Source of the DNA: Sulfitobacter sp. S190
GTDB lineage: Bacteria > Pseudomonadota > Alphaproteobacteria > Rhodobacterales > Rhodobacteraceae
Assembly (NCBI RefSeq): GCF_025141935.1
Contig: NZ_CP081120.1
Coordinates: 1,364,001-1,428,000 of the forward strand
Direction of reading: 5' to 3'
Length of the DNA stretch: 64,000 nt
In this document: positions 53,382 to 62,004 of the stretch, piece by piece
How the letters are laid out: every line of letters begins with the position of its first letter
Position numbering within the stretch: the stretch's first letter is position 1
Translations under genes and position numbers: made by a program
The notes under the pieces: generated by a model
What the model was told of the DNA's origin: nothing
Databases searched by the model: none
The model's input: only the letters and a program-made list of their open reading frames with translations

Positions 53382-53944
53382 TCGAGCGGTTTTTCAGCGT
53401 CGTCTTTGGCGGCGATCGCAACGTGGTGCGCGAGACGGTCGAGGTGTTTCGCGAAAATGCAGAGCAGGGCGCGCGCCGCTCCGCAATGGTGCAAAAGCAG
53501 GCGATGGGCCAATACGGCAAGGAGTTCGAGACGCCGAGGCAGGGCGGGTTTGACCGGTTCATGGACGGGATCAACCGGCTGCCGCGGCCCGCTCTGGCGC
53601 TGGGTACGCTCGGCCTGTTCGTGTCGGCCATGGTCGCGCCCTTGTGGTTTTCGCAACGCATGCAGGGGATCGCGCTTGTGCCTGAACCGATGTGGTGGCT
53701 TTTGGGGGTCATCGTGTCGTTCTATTTCGGGGCCCGCCATCAGGTGAAATCGCAGGAATTTCAACGCTCTATTGTAGACACGATGCAGCATGTCCCGCAG
53801 GTTATGGACAATATCAGGGCCTTGCGAGAATTGCGCGCCGAAGATATCGGCGTGGCGGATGCAGGGTCGGACGTGAGGCTCGCCGCACAGGCGCTCAAGG
53901 CCGATACGAACCCCGCGCTGGAGGCGTGGCAGGCCGCACGCTAG
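53372..53944 (+). CDS. Holin of the gene-transfer-agent type
   Basis: A 190-residue membrane protein with a 70-residue charged N-terminus, two clear hydrophobic segments (about 74-93 and 106-120, a third weaker) and a cytoplasmic tail, matching the GTA holin family. It would form pores that let the muramidase reach the wall and release particles. The ten-base overlap with the muramidase shows coupled translation. ccmF begins 73 bases downstream. Confidence 0.85.
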   Translation: MGLIERFFSVVFGGDRNVVRETVEVFRENAEQGARRSAMVQKQAMGQYGKEFETPRQGGFDRFMDGINRLPRPALALGTLGLFVSAMVAPLWFSQRMQGIALVPEPMWWLLGVIVSFYFGARHQVKSQEFQRSIVDTMQHVPQVMDNIRALRELRAEDIGVADAGSDVRLAAQALKADTNPALEAWQAAR

Positions 53945-54017
53945 CCCCGCTGCCTGCGGCCCTTTGGCCCACACCTTTGTCATTGGAAGCGCCCGCGCGT
54001 CCGGTTATATTCCGCTC

Positions 54018-55979
54018 ATGATTACAGAGCTTGGACATTTCGCGTTGCTGCTCGCCTTTGGCGTGGCGCTCATCCAGACCATCGTCCCGCTTGTGGGTGC
54101 CGCGCGGGGCTGGCCCGGCTGGATGGCGGTGGCCGAACCTGCGGCGACGGTGCAATTCTTGCTGATCGCGCTGTCTTTCGGCGCGCTGACGTGGGCCTTC
54201 GTAACCTCGGATTTCAGTCTGCGGATCGTGGTCGAGAACAGCCATTCGGCCAAACCGATGATCTACAAAATCTCGGGCACCTGGGGTAATCACGAAGGCT
54301 CGATGCTTTTGTGGGTGTTGATCGTGGCGCTGTTCGGGGCGATGGCCGCATGGTTCGGCAACCAGCTGCCCGACAGTTTGCGCGCGCGGGTGCTGAGCGT
54401 ACAGGCCGCGATCGGGCTGGCGTTTATGGCTTTCATCCTGCTGACGTCCAATCCCTTTGACCGGCTCGCAGTGCCGCCCTTTGACGGACAGGACCTGAAC
54501 CCGCTGTTGCAAGACCCCGGCTTGGCCTTTCATCCGCCGTTCCTCTATCTGGGCTATGTCGGTCTGAGCATGGCGTTCAGCTTTGCCGTGGCGGCATTGA
54601 TCGAAGGGCGCGTTGACGCGGCTTGGGGGCGTTGGGTGCGGCCTTGGACCCTTGCTGCGTGGGTATTCCTGACCATCGGGATCGCATTGGGATCCTGGTG
54701 GGCCTATTACGAACTCGGCTGGGGCGGTTTCTGGTTCTGGGATCCGGTGGAGAATGCGAGCTTCATGCCGTGGCTGCTGGCCGCCGCGCTTTTGCATTCG
54801 GCCATCGTGGTCGAAAAGCGCGAGGCGCTGAAAAGCTGGACCATCCTACTCGCCATTCTGGCATTCGGGTTCTCGCTGATCGGCACGTTCATTGTCCGCT
54901 CGGGCCTGCTGACGTCTGTGCATGCCTTTGCGAATGACCCGGAGCGGGGCGTGTTCATCCTGTTGATCATGGCGTTTTTCATGGGCGGCGCGCTGGTGCT
55001 GTTCGCGCTGCGTGCAGGCACGATGGAAGCCAAGGGCGTGTTCGGGCTGGCCAGTCGCGAATCCGCGCTGGTGCTGAACAACCTGTTGCTGGCGGTTTCG
55101 TGCTTCGTGGTTTTTGTAGGCACCATGTGGCCGCTGCTGGCCGAGATGTTTTTTGACCGCAAGCTGAGTGTTGGACCGCCGTTTTTCAACGCGGCCTTCA
55201 CACCGTTCATGGTGGCCTTGGGGCTGGTGTTGCCTGTCGGATCGGCGCTGCCGTGGAAACGCGCACGGCTTGGCAAGGCGATGAAGCCATTGCGCTACGC
55301 GTTTGTCGCGGCGCTGGCGATTGGCGGTTTGGTCTGGGCGATGCAAACCGGGCGCAGCCTGATCGGGCCGATCGGCATGTTCCTTGCGGCGTGGCTGCTG
55401 ATGGGAACGGCGATTGATCTGGCACAGCGCACGGGGCGCGGCTCCAACCGTCTGGCGCGGCTTTTCCGTCTGCCACGGGCCGATTGGGGCAAGGCGGTCG
55501 CGCATGGCGGTCTGGGCATTACGATGATGGGCGTTGCAGGGCTGACGGCGTGGACCGTAGAGGACATCCGCGTCGCCCAGATTGACGTGCCGTTTCAGGT
55601 CGAAGCCTATGACATGACCCTGCGCAGCGTGACCACGCAGGATGGCCCGAACTATGTGGCGACGACGGCGGTGATCGACGTCGAAAAGAACGGGCGCTTT
55701 GTCGCGACGCTGAGCCCGGAAAAACGGTTCTATCCTGTCGCGCAGATGCCGACGACCGAAGCGGCGATTGACTATGATCTGCTGCGCGATCTGTACCTCG
55801 TGATCGGGGATGAGCAGGCAGGCGGCGGCTGGGCCGTGCGGACCTATATTAAACCGCTGACCAACTGGATCTGGATCGGGTCGGCACTGATGGCGCTTGG
55901 GGGGCTGCTGAGCCTGTCCGACAGGCGTTTCCGCGTGGCCGCGGGCGCCCGCAAAACCCGCGCGGTGCCTGCCGAATGA
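54018..55979 (+). CDS. ccmF: Heme lyase subunit CcmF
   Basis: Multispanning membrane subunit of the cytochrome c heme-ligation complex. In 653 residues it has many hydrophobic segments and the tryptophan-rich WWD motif (GSWWAYYELGWGGFWFWDP, near residues 232-250), plus HPPFLYLGYVG with a heme-ligand histidine. The ATG at 54018 fits the family N-terminus (MITELGHFALLLAFG); a start at 53964 adds 18 odd residues. Its end overlaps ccmH by four bases. Confidence 0.96.
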   Translation: MITELGHFALLLAFGVALIQTIVPLVGAARGWPGWMAVAEPAATVQFLLIALSFGALTWAFVTSDFSLRIVVENSHSAKPMIYKISGTWGNHEGSMLLWVLIVALFGAMAAWFGNQLPDSLRARVLSVQAAIGLAFMAFILLTSNPFDRLAVPPFDGQDLNPLLQDPGLAFHPPFLYLGYVGLSMAFSFAVAALIEGRVDAAWGRWVRPWTLAAWVFLTIGIALGSWWAYYELGWGGFWFWDPVENASFMPWLLAAALLHSAIVVEKREALKSWTILLAILAFGFSLIGTFIVRSGLLTSVHAFANDPERGVFILLIMAFFMGGALVLFALRAGTMEAKGVFGLASRESALVLNNLLLAVSCFVVFVGTMWPLLAEMFFDRKLSVGPPFFNAAFTPFMVALGLVLPVGSALPWKRARLGKAMKPLRYAFVAALAIGGLVWAMQTGRSLIGPIGMFLAAWLLMGTAIDLAQRTGRGSNRLARLFRLPRADWGKAVAHGGLGITMMGVAGLTAWTVEDIRVAQIDVPFQVEAYDMTLRSVTTQDGPNYVATTAVIDVEKNGRFVATLSPEKRFYPVAQMPTTEAAIDYDLLRDLYLVIGDEQAGGGWAVRTYIKPLTNWIWIGSALMALGGLLSLSDRRFRVAAGARKTRAVPAE

Positions 55980-56428
55980 GACATCTTCTGCTGGCCCTGC
56001 TGTTGTTTGCCACGCCGCTTTGGGCGGTGGAGCCTGACGAAGTGCTGGATGATCCGGTGCTCGAGCAGCGCGCGCGTGATCTGTCAAAGGGGCTTCGCTG
56101 CCTTGTCTGCCGCAACGAGAGCATCGACGAGAGCAACGCATCGCTGGCCAAGGATCTGCGTATTCTGGTGCGCGACCGTCTGGTGGCTGGCGATACCGAC
56201 GCGGAGGCGGTCGATTTCATCGTTGCGCGCTACGGCGAATACGTGTTGCTGAACCCGACGACGGGCGGGGCGAACTGGATCCTTTGGGGCGCCGGGCCGT
56301 TGATGCTGCTGATTGCGGGCGGGGTGGGTGCGGCCTATCTGCGCGGGCGCAGCAAGGCCGCCGCGCCGCAGGACGCGCACCTGAGCGCGGACGAAAGAGA
56401 AAGGCTCGACCGGCTTCTGGAAAAGTGA
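55976..56428 (+). CDS. ccmH: Cytochrome c maturation protein CcmH
   Basis: Periplasmic thiol-disulfide protein that reduces apocytochrome c before heme attachment. In 150 residues it has a signal peptide, the CxxC motif as RCLVCRNES (Cys42, Cys45) and a C-terminal membrane anchor (LMLLIAGGVGAAYL). The ATG overlaps the ccmF stop. The larger CcmI-like partner is not present downstream. Confidence 0.95.
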   Translation: MRHLLLALLLFATPLWAVEPDEVLDDPVLEQRARDLSKGLRCLVCRNESIDESNASLAKDLRILVRDRLVAGDTDAEAVDFIVARYGEYVLLNPTTGGANWILWGAGPLMLLIAGGVGAAYLRGRSKAAAPQDAHLSADERERLDRLLEK

Positions 56429-56505
56429 CGCGCAGTTTTGCTGGCCCCCTGCACTTGGGCTGGATAGGGTCGCGCAAAGACGAGTATCACAGGGGAAACC
56501 GGTCA

Positions 56506-57282
56506 ATGGACTATCAAACCATCACATACGAGCTGGCGGACGGTCTGGCCGTTGTCACGCTGAACCGTGCGGAAAAGATGAACGCGCTCAGCACGCAAAT
56601 GCGGGCCGAGATCACCCATGCGGTGGGCGAAGCGGGACAAGACGCGCGTGTCGTCGTCATTACCGGTGCAGGCAAGGCGTTCTGCTCGGGGCAGGATCTG
56701 GGCGACCGCGCTGGCGGCGCGTCCATCGATCTCGAGCGCACGCTGCGCGATGAATACGAGCCGATGCTGCGTGCAATTGCCGAGTGTCCGGTGCCCACGA
56801 TTTGTGCCGTCAACGGCCCTGCTGCCGGGGCAGGCGCGAACCTCGCGCTTGTGGCGGATGTGGTGATCGCCTCCGAGAGCGCGTATTTCCTGCAGGCCTT
56901 CACCCGCATCGGGCTCATCCCTGACGCGGGCGGCACCTATATGCTGCCGCGCCAGATGGGCATGGCCAAGGCGATGGGCGCGGCGCTTTTTGCCGAGAAA
57001 ATCAGCGCCCGGCAGGCCGATGACTGGGGCATGATCTGGGAAGCGGTGGCAGATGCCAAATTCGAAGACCACTGGCGCGCGCGTGCCGCGCAACTGGCCT
57101 CCGGTCCGACAGCGGCCTACGCATCGGTGAAGCGTGTGATCCGCGACAGCTGGGACAACTCATTTAACGAACAATTGGCGTTGGAAGCACAGGAACAGGG
57201 CAAATGCGGCAAGTCGCGGGACTTCAAGGAAGGCGTTGTTGCCTTTATCGAAAAACGCCCTCCGGCATTCGAAGGGCGTTGA
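56506..57282 (+). CDS. Enoyl-CoA hydratase/isomerase, PaaG-like
   Basis: A 258-residue crotonase-fold enzyme. The oxyanion-hole segments are AFCSGQDLGDR (59-68) and NGPAAGAGANLALVADVVIA (read in parts). FCSGQDL with its GQDL pattern resembles PaaG, the 1,2-epoxyphenylacetyl-CoA isomerase of phenylacetate breakdown, but no other paa gene is nearby, so hydratase activity is also possible. The ATG at 56506 is chosen over a much longer frame from 56284. Its 3' end contains a terminator for the opposite strand. Confidence 0.85.
   Translation: MDYQTITYELADGLAVVTLNRAEKMNALSTQMRAEITHAVGEAGQDARVVVITGAGKAFCSGQDLGDRAGGASIDLERTLRDEYEPMLRAIAECPVPTICAVNGPAAGAGANLALVADVVIASESAYFLQAFTRIGLIPDAGGTYMLPRQMGMAKAMGAALFAEKISARQADDWGMIWEAVADAKFEDHWRARAAQLASGPTAAYASVKRVIRDSWDNSFNEQLALEAQEQGKCGKSRDFKEGVVAFIEKRPPAFEGR
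57251..57280 (-). terminator. Minus-strand terminator embedded in the 3' end of the PaaG-like gene
   Basis: Perfect 8-bp stem AACGCCCT (57254-57261) / AGGGCGTT (57273-57280) with an 11-base loop; on the minus strand it is followed by TTTTT (57255-57251). It lies inside the last ten codons of the plus-strand gene and would end the transcript of the small gene at 57311. Confidence 0.75.
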
Positions 57283-57310
57283 TCGAGATGATGTGAAGGG
57301 GCGCTGCATG

Positions 57311-57622
57311 CTACGAGCTGAGCACGCTGCGCTCGACCAACAGGACGTCTGCGGCACTGGGCGCGCGGCCTGCGGCATCTGCCACCACGGCAACCGCGAC
57401 CCCGTTGGCCAATACCGTATGCACCGTGCCGCTGACTTCTTCGATGGTGATCAGGGGCGGGGTGTCGCCCTTGTCGTAAACCACTGCGATGTGGTCCTTG
57501 TCGTCCTCTCGACCGTCCGGCACCAGCGCGCCTTGCAGTCCTTTTTCGCAAGGGGTGGCTGAGGACATCAGACCCTTTGCAGCGCCCCACTCATAGCAGG
57601 GGGATGGCGAAAAACTTGCCAT
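57311..57622 (-). CDS. Small hypothetical protein next to the RTX gene
   Basis: A 103-residue protein that I do not recognise. It has no signal peptide or membrane segment; the second half is hydrophobic beta-like (LITIEEVSGTVHTVLANGVAVAVVADAAG). The ATG at 57622 is preceded by GGGAG. It lies 64 bases downstream of the RTX-type gene on the same strand and ends before a terminator, so it is probably the last gene of that transcript. Confidence 0.55.
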   Translation of the reverse strand: MASFSPSPCYEWGAAKGLMSSATPCEKGLQGALVPDGREDDKDHIAVVYDKGDTPPLITIEEVSGTVHTVLANGVAVAVVADAAGRAPSAADVLLVERSVLSS

Positions 57623-57686
57623 GGTGTGCTCCCGTCAGTTTTGGGTAGAGGGCAGGGACACTGGTGCTGGCCCCTGTCACCCGATA

Positions 57687-58619
57687 TCACGAAACGACAG
57701 CCTGGTTGGGGTTGAGCAGCGCCAGAGCGTCCTGTTCAGCCACCAGCGCAATGTCACCCGCCGTCAACGTGCCGGCAGCACCCGACACGGTTCCGACAAC
57801 CGCATCACCCAAGCGGATGATGGCGTCATCACCGCTTGCCTCGACGGTTACGTCCAGATCGGCATCGGTATCTTCGACAATCAGGGTCACGGCATCTTCG
57901 GCATCGTTGAAGTCGGTGATGGTGGGTGCACCAAAGCCTTCTTCGCCGTTCTGCTCGGACATGATGTGGAAGATATCGTCACCTTCACCGCCTTCGGCCA
58001 CGTCACCGGAGCCAAGGATCAGCTGGTCGTCACCGATACCGCCCGACAACTGGTTCGAATACTTGTCGTCGCGCAGACCCAGAGGATCTTCGCTGGCTTG
58101 CTCGAGCGTCGCGCCATCGCGCAGGTCGGCCAGCTCATCAACGCTCAGCGGGACGCCATCGACGATACCGCCGAATACGATGTCATCGCCTTCTGCGCCC
58201 GATACCGTATCTGTGCCACGACCGCCAAGCACGGTGTCGTTGCCTTCGTTGCCGTTGACGTTGTCGCGGCCATAGTCGCCCGAGACCCAGTCATCGCCGC
58301 CTTGACCTTCGATGGTATCGCCACCGCGGTTGCCGGTGATCACGTCGTCGCCGTCGCCCGAGCACAGCATGTCGTCGCCGTCGGCGCCTTCGAGCACGTC
58401 ATCGCCGTCACGGCCAAAGATCGTGTCATCACCGGCCAGTCCCTGAAGGATGTCATTGCCACCTTCGCCATCGACAAAGTCGTCGCCCTGACCGCCGCTA
58501 AGCGTGTCATCGTTTTCGGTGCCCTGTTCGTTTACACCGTCGTTATCGTCATCGTCGTTATTGGCGATCAGGCCGCCAACCAGCGCAATAGGCAGCACCA
58601 TTGAAAGTAACATCAACAT
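57687..58619 (-). CDS. RTX-type calcium-binding repeat protein with N-terminal anchor
   Basis: A 310-residue acidic protein. The N-terminus is hydrophobic (MLMLLSMVLPIALVGGLIA), likely a membrane anchor or signal, followed by an Asp/Asn-rich stretch and about ten GGxGxDxxx-type nonapeptides between residues 36 and 150 that would bind calcium. The C-terminal 110 residues form a further beta-rich region (ITDFNDAEDAVTLIVED). Similar proteins are abundant in Rhodobacterales. Type I secretion genes are not adjacent, and the hydrophobic N-terminus argues against that route. Confidence 0.85.
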   Translation of the reverse strand: MLMLLSMVLPIALVGGLIANNDDDDNDGVNEQGTENDDTLSGGQGDDFVDGEGGNDILQGLAGDDTIFGRDGDDVLEGADGDDMLCSGDGDDVITGNRGGDTIEGQGGDDWVSGDYGRDNVNGNEGNDTVLGGRGTDTVSGAEGDDIVFGGIVDGVPLSVDELADLRDGATLEQASEDPLGLRDDKYSNQLSGGIGDDQLILGSGDVAEGGEGDDIFHIMSEQNGEEGFGAPTITDFNDAEDAVTLIVEDTDADLDVTVEASGDDAIIRLGDAVVGTVSGAAGTLTAGDIALVAEQDALALLNPNQAVVS

Positions 58620-58649
58620 GAGTTCATCCCCTCAGAAATCTCACTCCAA

Positions 58650-58679
58650 GGCATACGCTTCGTGGTAACAATCGGTCAA
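58650..58679 (-). promoter_or_regulatory. Possible promoter of the RTX gene
   Basis: On the minus strand -35 TTGACC (58679-58674), 18-base spacer and -10 TATGCC (58655-58650), 31 bases before the ATG. The -35 lies within one of the two TCGGTCAAG copies. Confidence 0.35.
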
Positions 58680-58971
58680 GAATGTGGCGGTAATTGTAAT
58701 GTTTGCCGAAACAATGCCTCAATTCGGTCAAGTTTCGCGGGTGTCTGTTTCCTGCGGCGGATGCGCTGCGGAAACAATCCTCTATGATCGGGCAGGATTG
58801 GTGCAATTGCCGCGCACCCGCGGCGGCGGGCGCGAATCGCAAATCCTGACGGTACGAGAGCACCTTAGCGGCACAACGCGGATTGGCCCCTGCGCGTCAC
58901 CTGCCACAATCTGTGTAAATCCTGCATCACCCTCCGGCCCACGGGATCGTGTGCGCGACCGGGGCGTGCCG

Positions 58972-59007
58972 AAATGAAAATGGCTCCGGTAGTTTCCCGC
59001 CGGAGCC
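58972..59007 (-). terminator. gltA terminator
   Basis: Perfect 8-bp stem GGCTCCGG / CCGGAGCC (59000-59007 with 58982-58989) with a 10-base loop; on the minus strand it is followed by ATTTTCATTT. It is 29 bases after the gltA stop. Confidence 0.8.
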
Positions 59008-59035
59008 TCTGAAATATGCACGGCTGACAGTCTTA

Positions 59036-60331
59036 TCAGCGGTTTTCGATATCCACGTAGGACCGTTGCACTTCGCCGAGATAAAGCTGGCGGGGGCGTC
59101 CGATTTTGAGCTGTGGATCGGCCAGCTGCTCTTTCCACTGCGAAATCCAGCCGACCGTCCGCGCAAGCGCAAAGATCGGCGTGAACATCGACGTGGGAAA
59201 GCCCATCGCTTCGAGAATGATACCCGAATAGAAATCCACGTTCGGGAAGAGTTTCTTCTCCGCGAAATACGGATCTTCCAGCGCCTGTTTCTCCAGCTCT
59301 TTCGCGACCTGCAGGATCGGGTTGTTTTCGACACCCATCAGCTCCAGCACTTCGTCTGCCGATTGCTTCATCACCGTCGCGCGGGGATCGAAGTTCTTGT
59401 AGACGCGGTGGCCAAAGCCCATCAGGCGGAACGGATCGTTCTTGTCCTTGGCGCGGGCGATGAATTCGGGGATGCGGTCGGGCGTCCCGATTTCCTTGAG
59501 CATCTCGAGGCAGGCCTGATTGGCGCCACCGTGGGCCGGCCCCCAAAGGCAGGCAATGCCGGCGGCAATACAGGCAAACGGGTTGGCACCCGACGAAGAG
59601 GCCAGCCGCACCGTCGAGGTGGAGGCGTTCTGCTCGTGATCGGCATGCAACGTGAAGATACGGTCCATCGCACGGCTGAGGATCGGATCAACCACGTAGT
59701 CCTCGGCGGGCACGGCAAAACACATCCGCAGGAAATTCGACGCATAGTCGAGATCGTTGCGCGGATACACGAAGGGCTGGCCGATGGTGTATTTATACGC
59801 CATCGCGGCGATCGTCGGCATTTTGGCGATCAGCCGGATCGAGGCTACTTCGCGCTGCCATTCATCGTTGATGTCGGTGCTGTCGTGGTAAAAGGCTGAC
59901 ATCGCGCCGACCACACCGACCATGACGGCCATCGGGTGGGCATCGCGGCGGAAGCCCCGGAAGAAGTTCATCATCTGCTCGTGCAGCATGGTGTGGTTGG
60001 TCACACGGTGTTCGAAATCTTCCAGTTCCGCAGGCGAGGGGAGTTCACCGTACAAAAGCAGGTAGCACACTTCGAGGTAGTGGGACTTTTCGGCCAACTC
60101 GCCAATAGGATAGCCACGGTGCAGCAAGACACCTTCGTCGCCGTCGATGAACGTGATCGTGCTGTCGCAGGCGGCCGTCGACGTAAAGCCGGGATCGTAG
60201 GTGAAAACACCTGCCTGCCCGTAGAGCTTGCGAATATCGATGACATCGGGGCCCGCGGTTGGTGTGAACATCGGCAGATCAAAGCTGTCGTCGCCAATGG
60301 TCAGTTTTGCGGATTTCGTACTCTCGGCCAT
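59036..60331 (-). CDS. gltA: Citrate synthase
   Basis: TCA-cycle entry: oxaloacetate plus acetyl-CoA. In 431 residues it has the histidine segments [11 protein letters not shown] and GFGHRVYKN and the catalytic Asp in [10 protein letters not shown]. The N-terminal domain length fits the hexameric, NADH-sensitive type of Gram-negative bacteria. The ATG at 60331 follows GAAGGGG; an upstream frame from 60409 is not supported. gltX lies 124 bases upstream on the same strand. Confidence 0.97.
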   Translation of the reverse strand: MAESTKSAKLTIGDDSFDLPMFTPTAGPDVIDIRKLYGQAGVFTYDPGFTSTAACDSTITFIDGDEGVLLHRGYPIGELAEKSHYLEVCYLLLYGELPSPAELEDFEHRVTNHTMLHEQMMNFFRGFRRDAHPMAVMVGVVGAMSAFYHDSTDINDEWQREVASIRLIAKMPTIAAMAYKYTIGQPFVYPRNDLDYASNFLRMCFAVPAEDYVVDPILSRAMDRIFTLHADHEQNASTSTVRLASSSGANPFACIAAGIACLWGPAHGGANQACLEMLKEIGTPDRIPEFIARAKDKNDPFRLMGFGHRVYKNFDPRATVMKQSADEVLELMGVENNPILQVAKELEKQALEDPYFAEKKLFPNVDFYSGIILEAMGFPTSMFTPIFALARTVGWISQWKEQLADPQLKIGRPRQLYLGEVQRSYVDIENR

Positions 60332-60455
60332 GGATTTTCCCCTTCTTATCTGGCTGCGGTGCCTGACGGCGCCGCCCGTGTCGTCCCGGCCCCGACCGGG
60401 GCGGCACATGGTCGTCTAACCGGGCCTTCCTTTATGACAGGTGTATCTTCCCGTC

Positions 60456-61868
60456 TCAGGCTTCGGTCCCTGATGCGGCATCGCGCAGGCGGGCGAGTGT
60501 TTCATCGCGGCCCAAAACCAGCATCATATCGAAAACAGAAGGTGTCACGGCGCGTCCGGCAAGAGCTGCGCGTAGCGGCCCGGCCAGTTTGCCGAATTTG
60601 GTGTCGCGTGCGGCGGCAAAGCCGTTCAACACCTCTTCTAGCGTTTCCCGAGACCAGCTAGCATCTTGCAGGTGCGGCGTCAATTCCGACAGTATGCCAC
60701 GGGATACCGCATCTAGATGCTTTTGCGCCTTCTCTTCGGGCACAATCGGCCGTGCCGTCAAAATAAATTCAGCCTTATCAAGGATTTCCGGAAACGTCTT
60801 GGCCCGCTCCTTGAGGCAGTACATCGCCCGTTCCAGACCATTCGCCTGTTCCGACGTCAGTTCGGCCAGACCTGCCGCATCGAGATAGCTTTCAATCTCT
60901 TGCCGCAATGCGGCATCATCGGATGCCGCAATGTGCTGTCCGCAGATGTTTTCGAGCTTCTTGAGGTCGAATTGCGCGGGGCTTTTGCGGATCCCGTCCA
61001 GATCGAACCAGTCGCGCGCCTGTGCATCGGTAAAGAATTCGTCGTCGCCGTGGCTCCAGCCCAGACGGGTCAGGTAATTGCGCATGCCCGCCGCGGGAAA
61101 ACCCATTTTCTGGTATTCCTCGGCCCCCAAGGCGCCGTGGCGTTTGGACAGCTTTTTGCCGTCCGCCCCGTGGATCAGGGGAATATGCGCCCAGACCGGC
61201 ACGTCCCATCCCATGCCGTGATAGATCATCATCTGTCGCGCGGCGTTGTTGAGGTGATCATCACCGCGGATCACATGGGTCACGCCCATATCGTGGTCAT
61301 CAACCACCACCGCCAGCATGTAGACGGGCGACCCATCAGACCGCAGCAGGATCATGTCGTCCAGTTGTGCGTTGTCGATGATCACATCGCCCTGAACGGC
61401 GTCGCGGATCACGGTCTGGCCGCCGTCGGGGGCCTTGATCCGGACGACAAAGGGCGCATCGGGATGGGTGGCAGGATCGGCGTCGCGCCAGGGGGAGCGG
61501 TAGAGCGTGCTGCGCCCTTCGGCGCGGGCCGTTTCGCGGAAGGCTTCGATCTCCTCCTGCGTGGCAAAGCATTTGAACGCGGCGCCCTTTTCCAGCAAGG
61601 CGTGGGCGACTTCCACATGGCGGGGGGCCTGGTCGTGTTGGCTGACGACCTCGCCATCATGCGCGAGCCCGAGCCACGACAGCCCCTGCAGGATCGCATC
61701 GGTCGCCGCGGGCGTATAGCGCACCCGGTCCGTATCCTCGATCCGCAGCAGGAATTTGCCGCCGCGCCCGCGGGCGTACAAATAGTTGAACAGCGCCGTC
61801 CGCGCGCCCCCGATGTGCAGAAAGCCGGTGGGAGACGGGGCGAAACGGGTGACGACGGGCGTATTCAT
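60456..61868 (-). CDS. gltX: Glutamyl-tRNA synthetase
   Basis: Charges tRNA-Glu. In 470 residues the class I HIGH motif is [14 protein letters not shown] (HIG at 18-20) and the KMSKS-type motif is KKLSKRHG. The ATG at 61868 is preceded by AAGGA about ten bases upstream; an in-frame start at 62087 adds 73 unrelated residues. It is divergent from comEC, with 136 bases between. Confidence 0.97.
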   Translation of the reverse strand: MNTPVVTRFAPSPTGFLHIGGARTALFNYLYARGRGGKFLLRIEDTDRVRYTPAATDAILQGLSWLGLAHDGEVVSQHDQAPRHVEVAHALLEKGAAFKCFATQEEIEAFRETARAEGRSTLYRSPWRDADPATHPDAPFVVRIKAPDGGQTVIRDAVQGDVIIDNAQLDDMILLRSDGSPVYMLAVVVDDHDMGVTHVIRGDDHLNNAARQMMIYHGMGWDVPVWAHIPLIHGADGKKLSKRHGALGAEEYQKMGFPAAGMRNYLTRLGWSHGDDEFFTDAQARDWFDLDGIRKSPAQFDLKKLENICGQHIAASDDAALRQEIESYLDAAGLAELTSEQANGLERAMYCLKERAKTFPEILDKAEFILTARPIVPEEKAQKHLDAVSRGILSELTPHLQDASWSRETLEEVLNGFAAARDTKFGKLAGPLRAALAGRAVTPSVFDMMLVLGRDETLARLRDAASGTEA

Positions 61869-62004
61869 CGGGCAGTGATCCTTTGCGTGGGTGGCGGGGG
61901 GCGTCACGCGGATACGTTTACCATTTGGTAACCAGTTTCGCGTCTGCTGATGCCCCAGCCAGGCGTTGCGCCTGTCTATCCAGTGCAGCGAACGGGGGCA
62001 AGCA

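Larger units (their letters stand above)
58620..59035. other. 416-base intergenic region between gltA and the RTX gene
   Basis: No supported gene. It holds the gltA terminator (58972-59007), a possible RTX promoter (58650-58679), and two direct copies of TCGGTCAAG (58672-58680 and 58724-58732), 52 bases or five helical turns apart, which may be binding sites. The rest shows nothing distinct. Confidence 0.6.

Noticed and set aside
52770..53944. Reading the muramidase/holin pair as a prophage remnant
   Set aside because: No integrase, attachment repeats, capsid or tail genes nearby; both flanks are contiguous ccm genes; the holin is of the GTA type.
58684..58977. 97-codon plus-strand frame between gltA and the RTX gene
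   Set aside because: No ribosome site and no recognisable pattern; it overlaps the likely RTX promoter.
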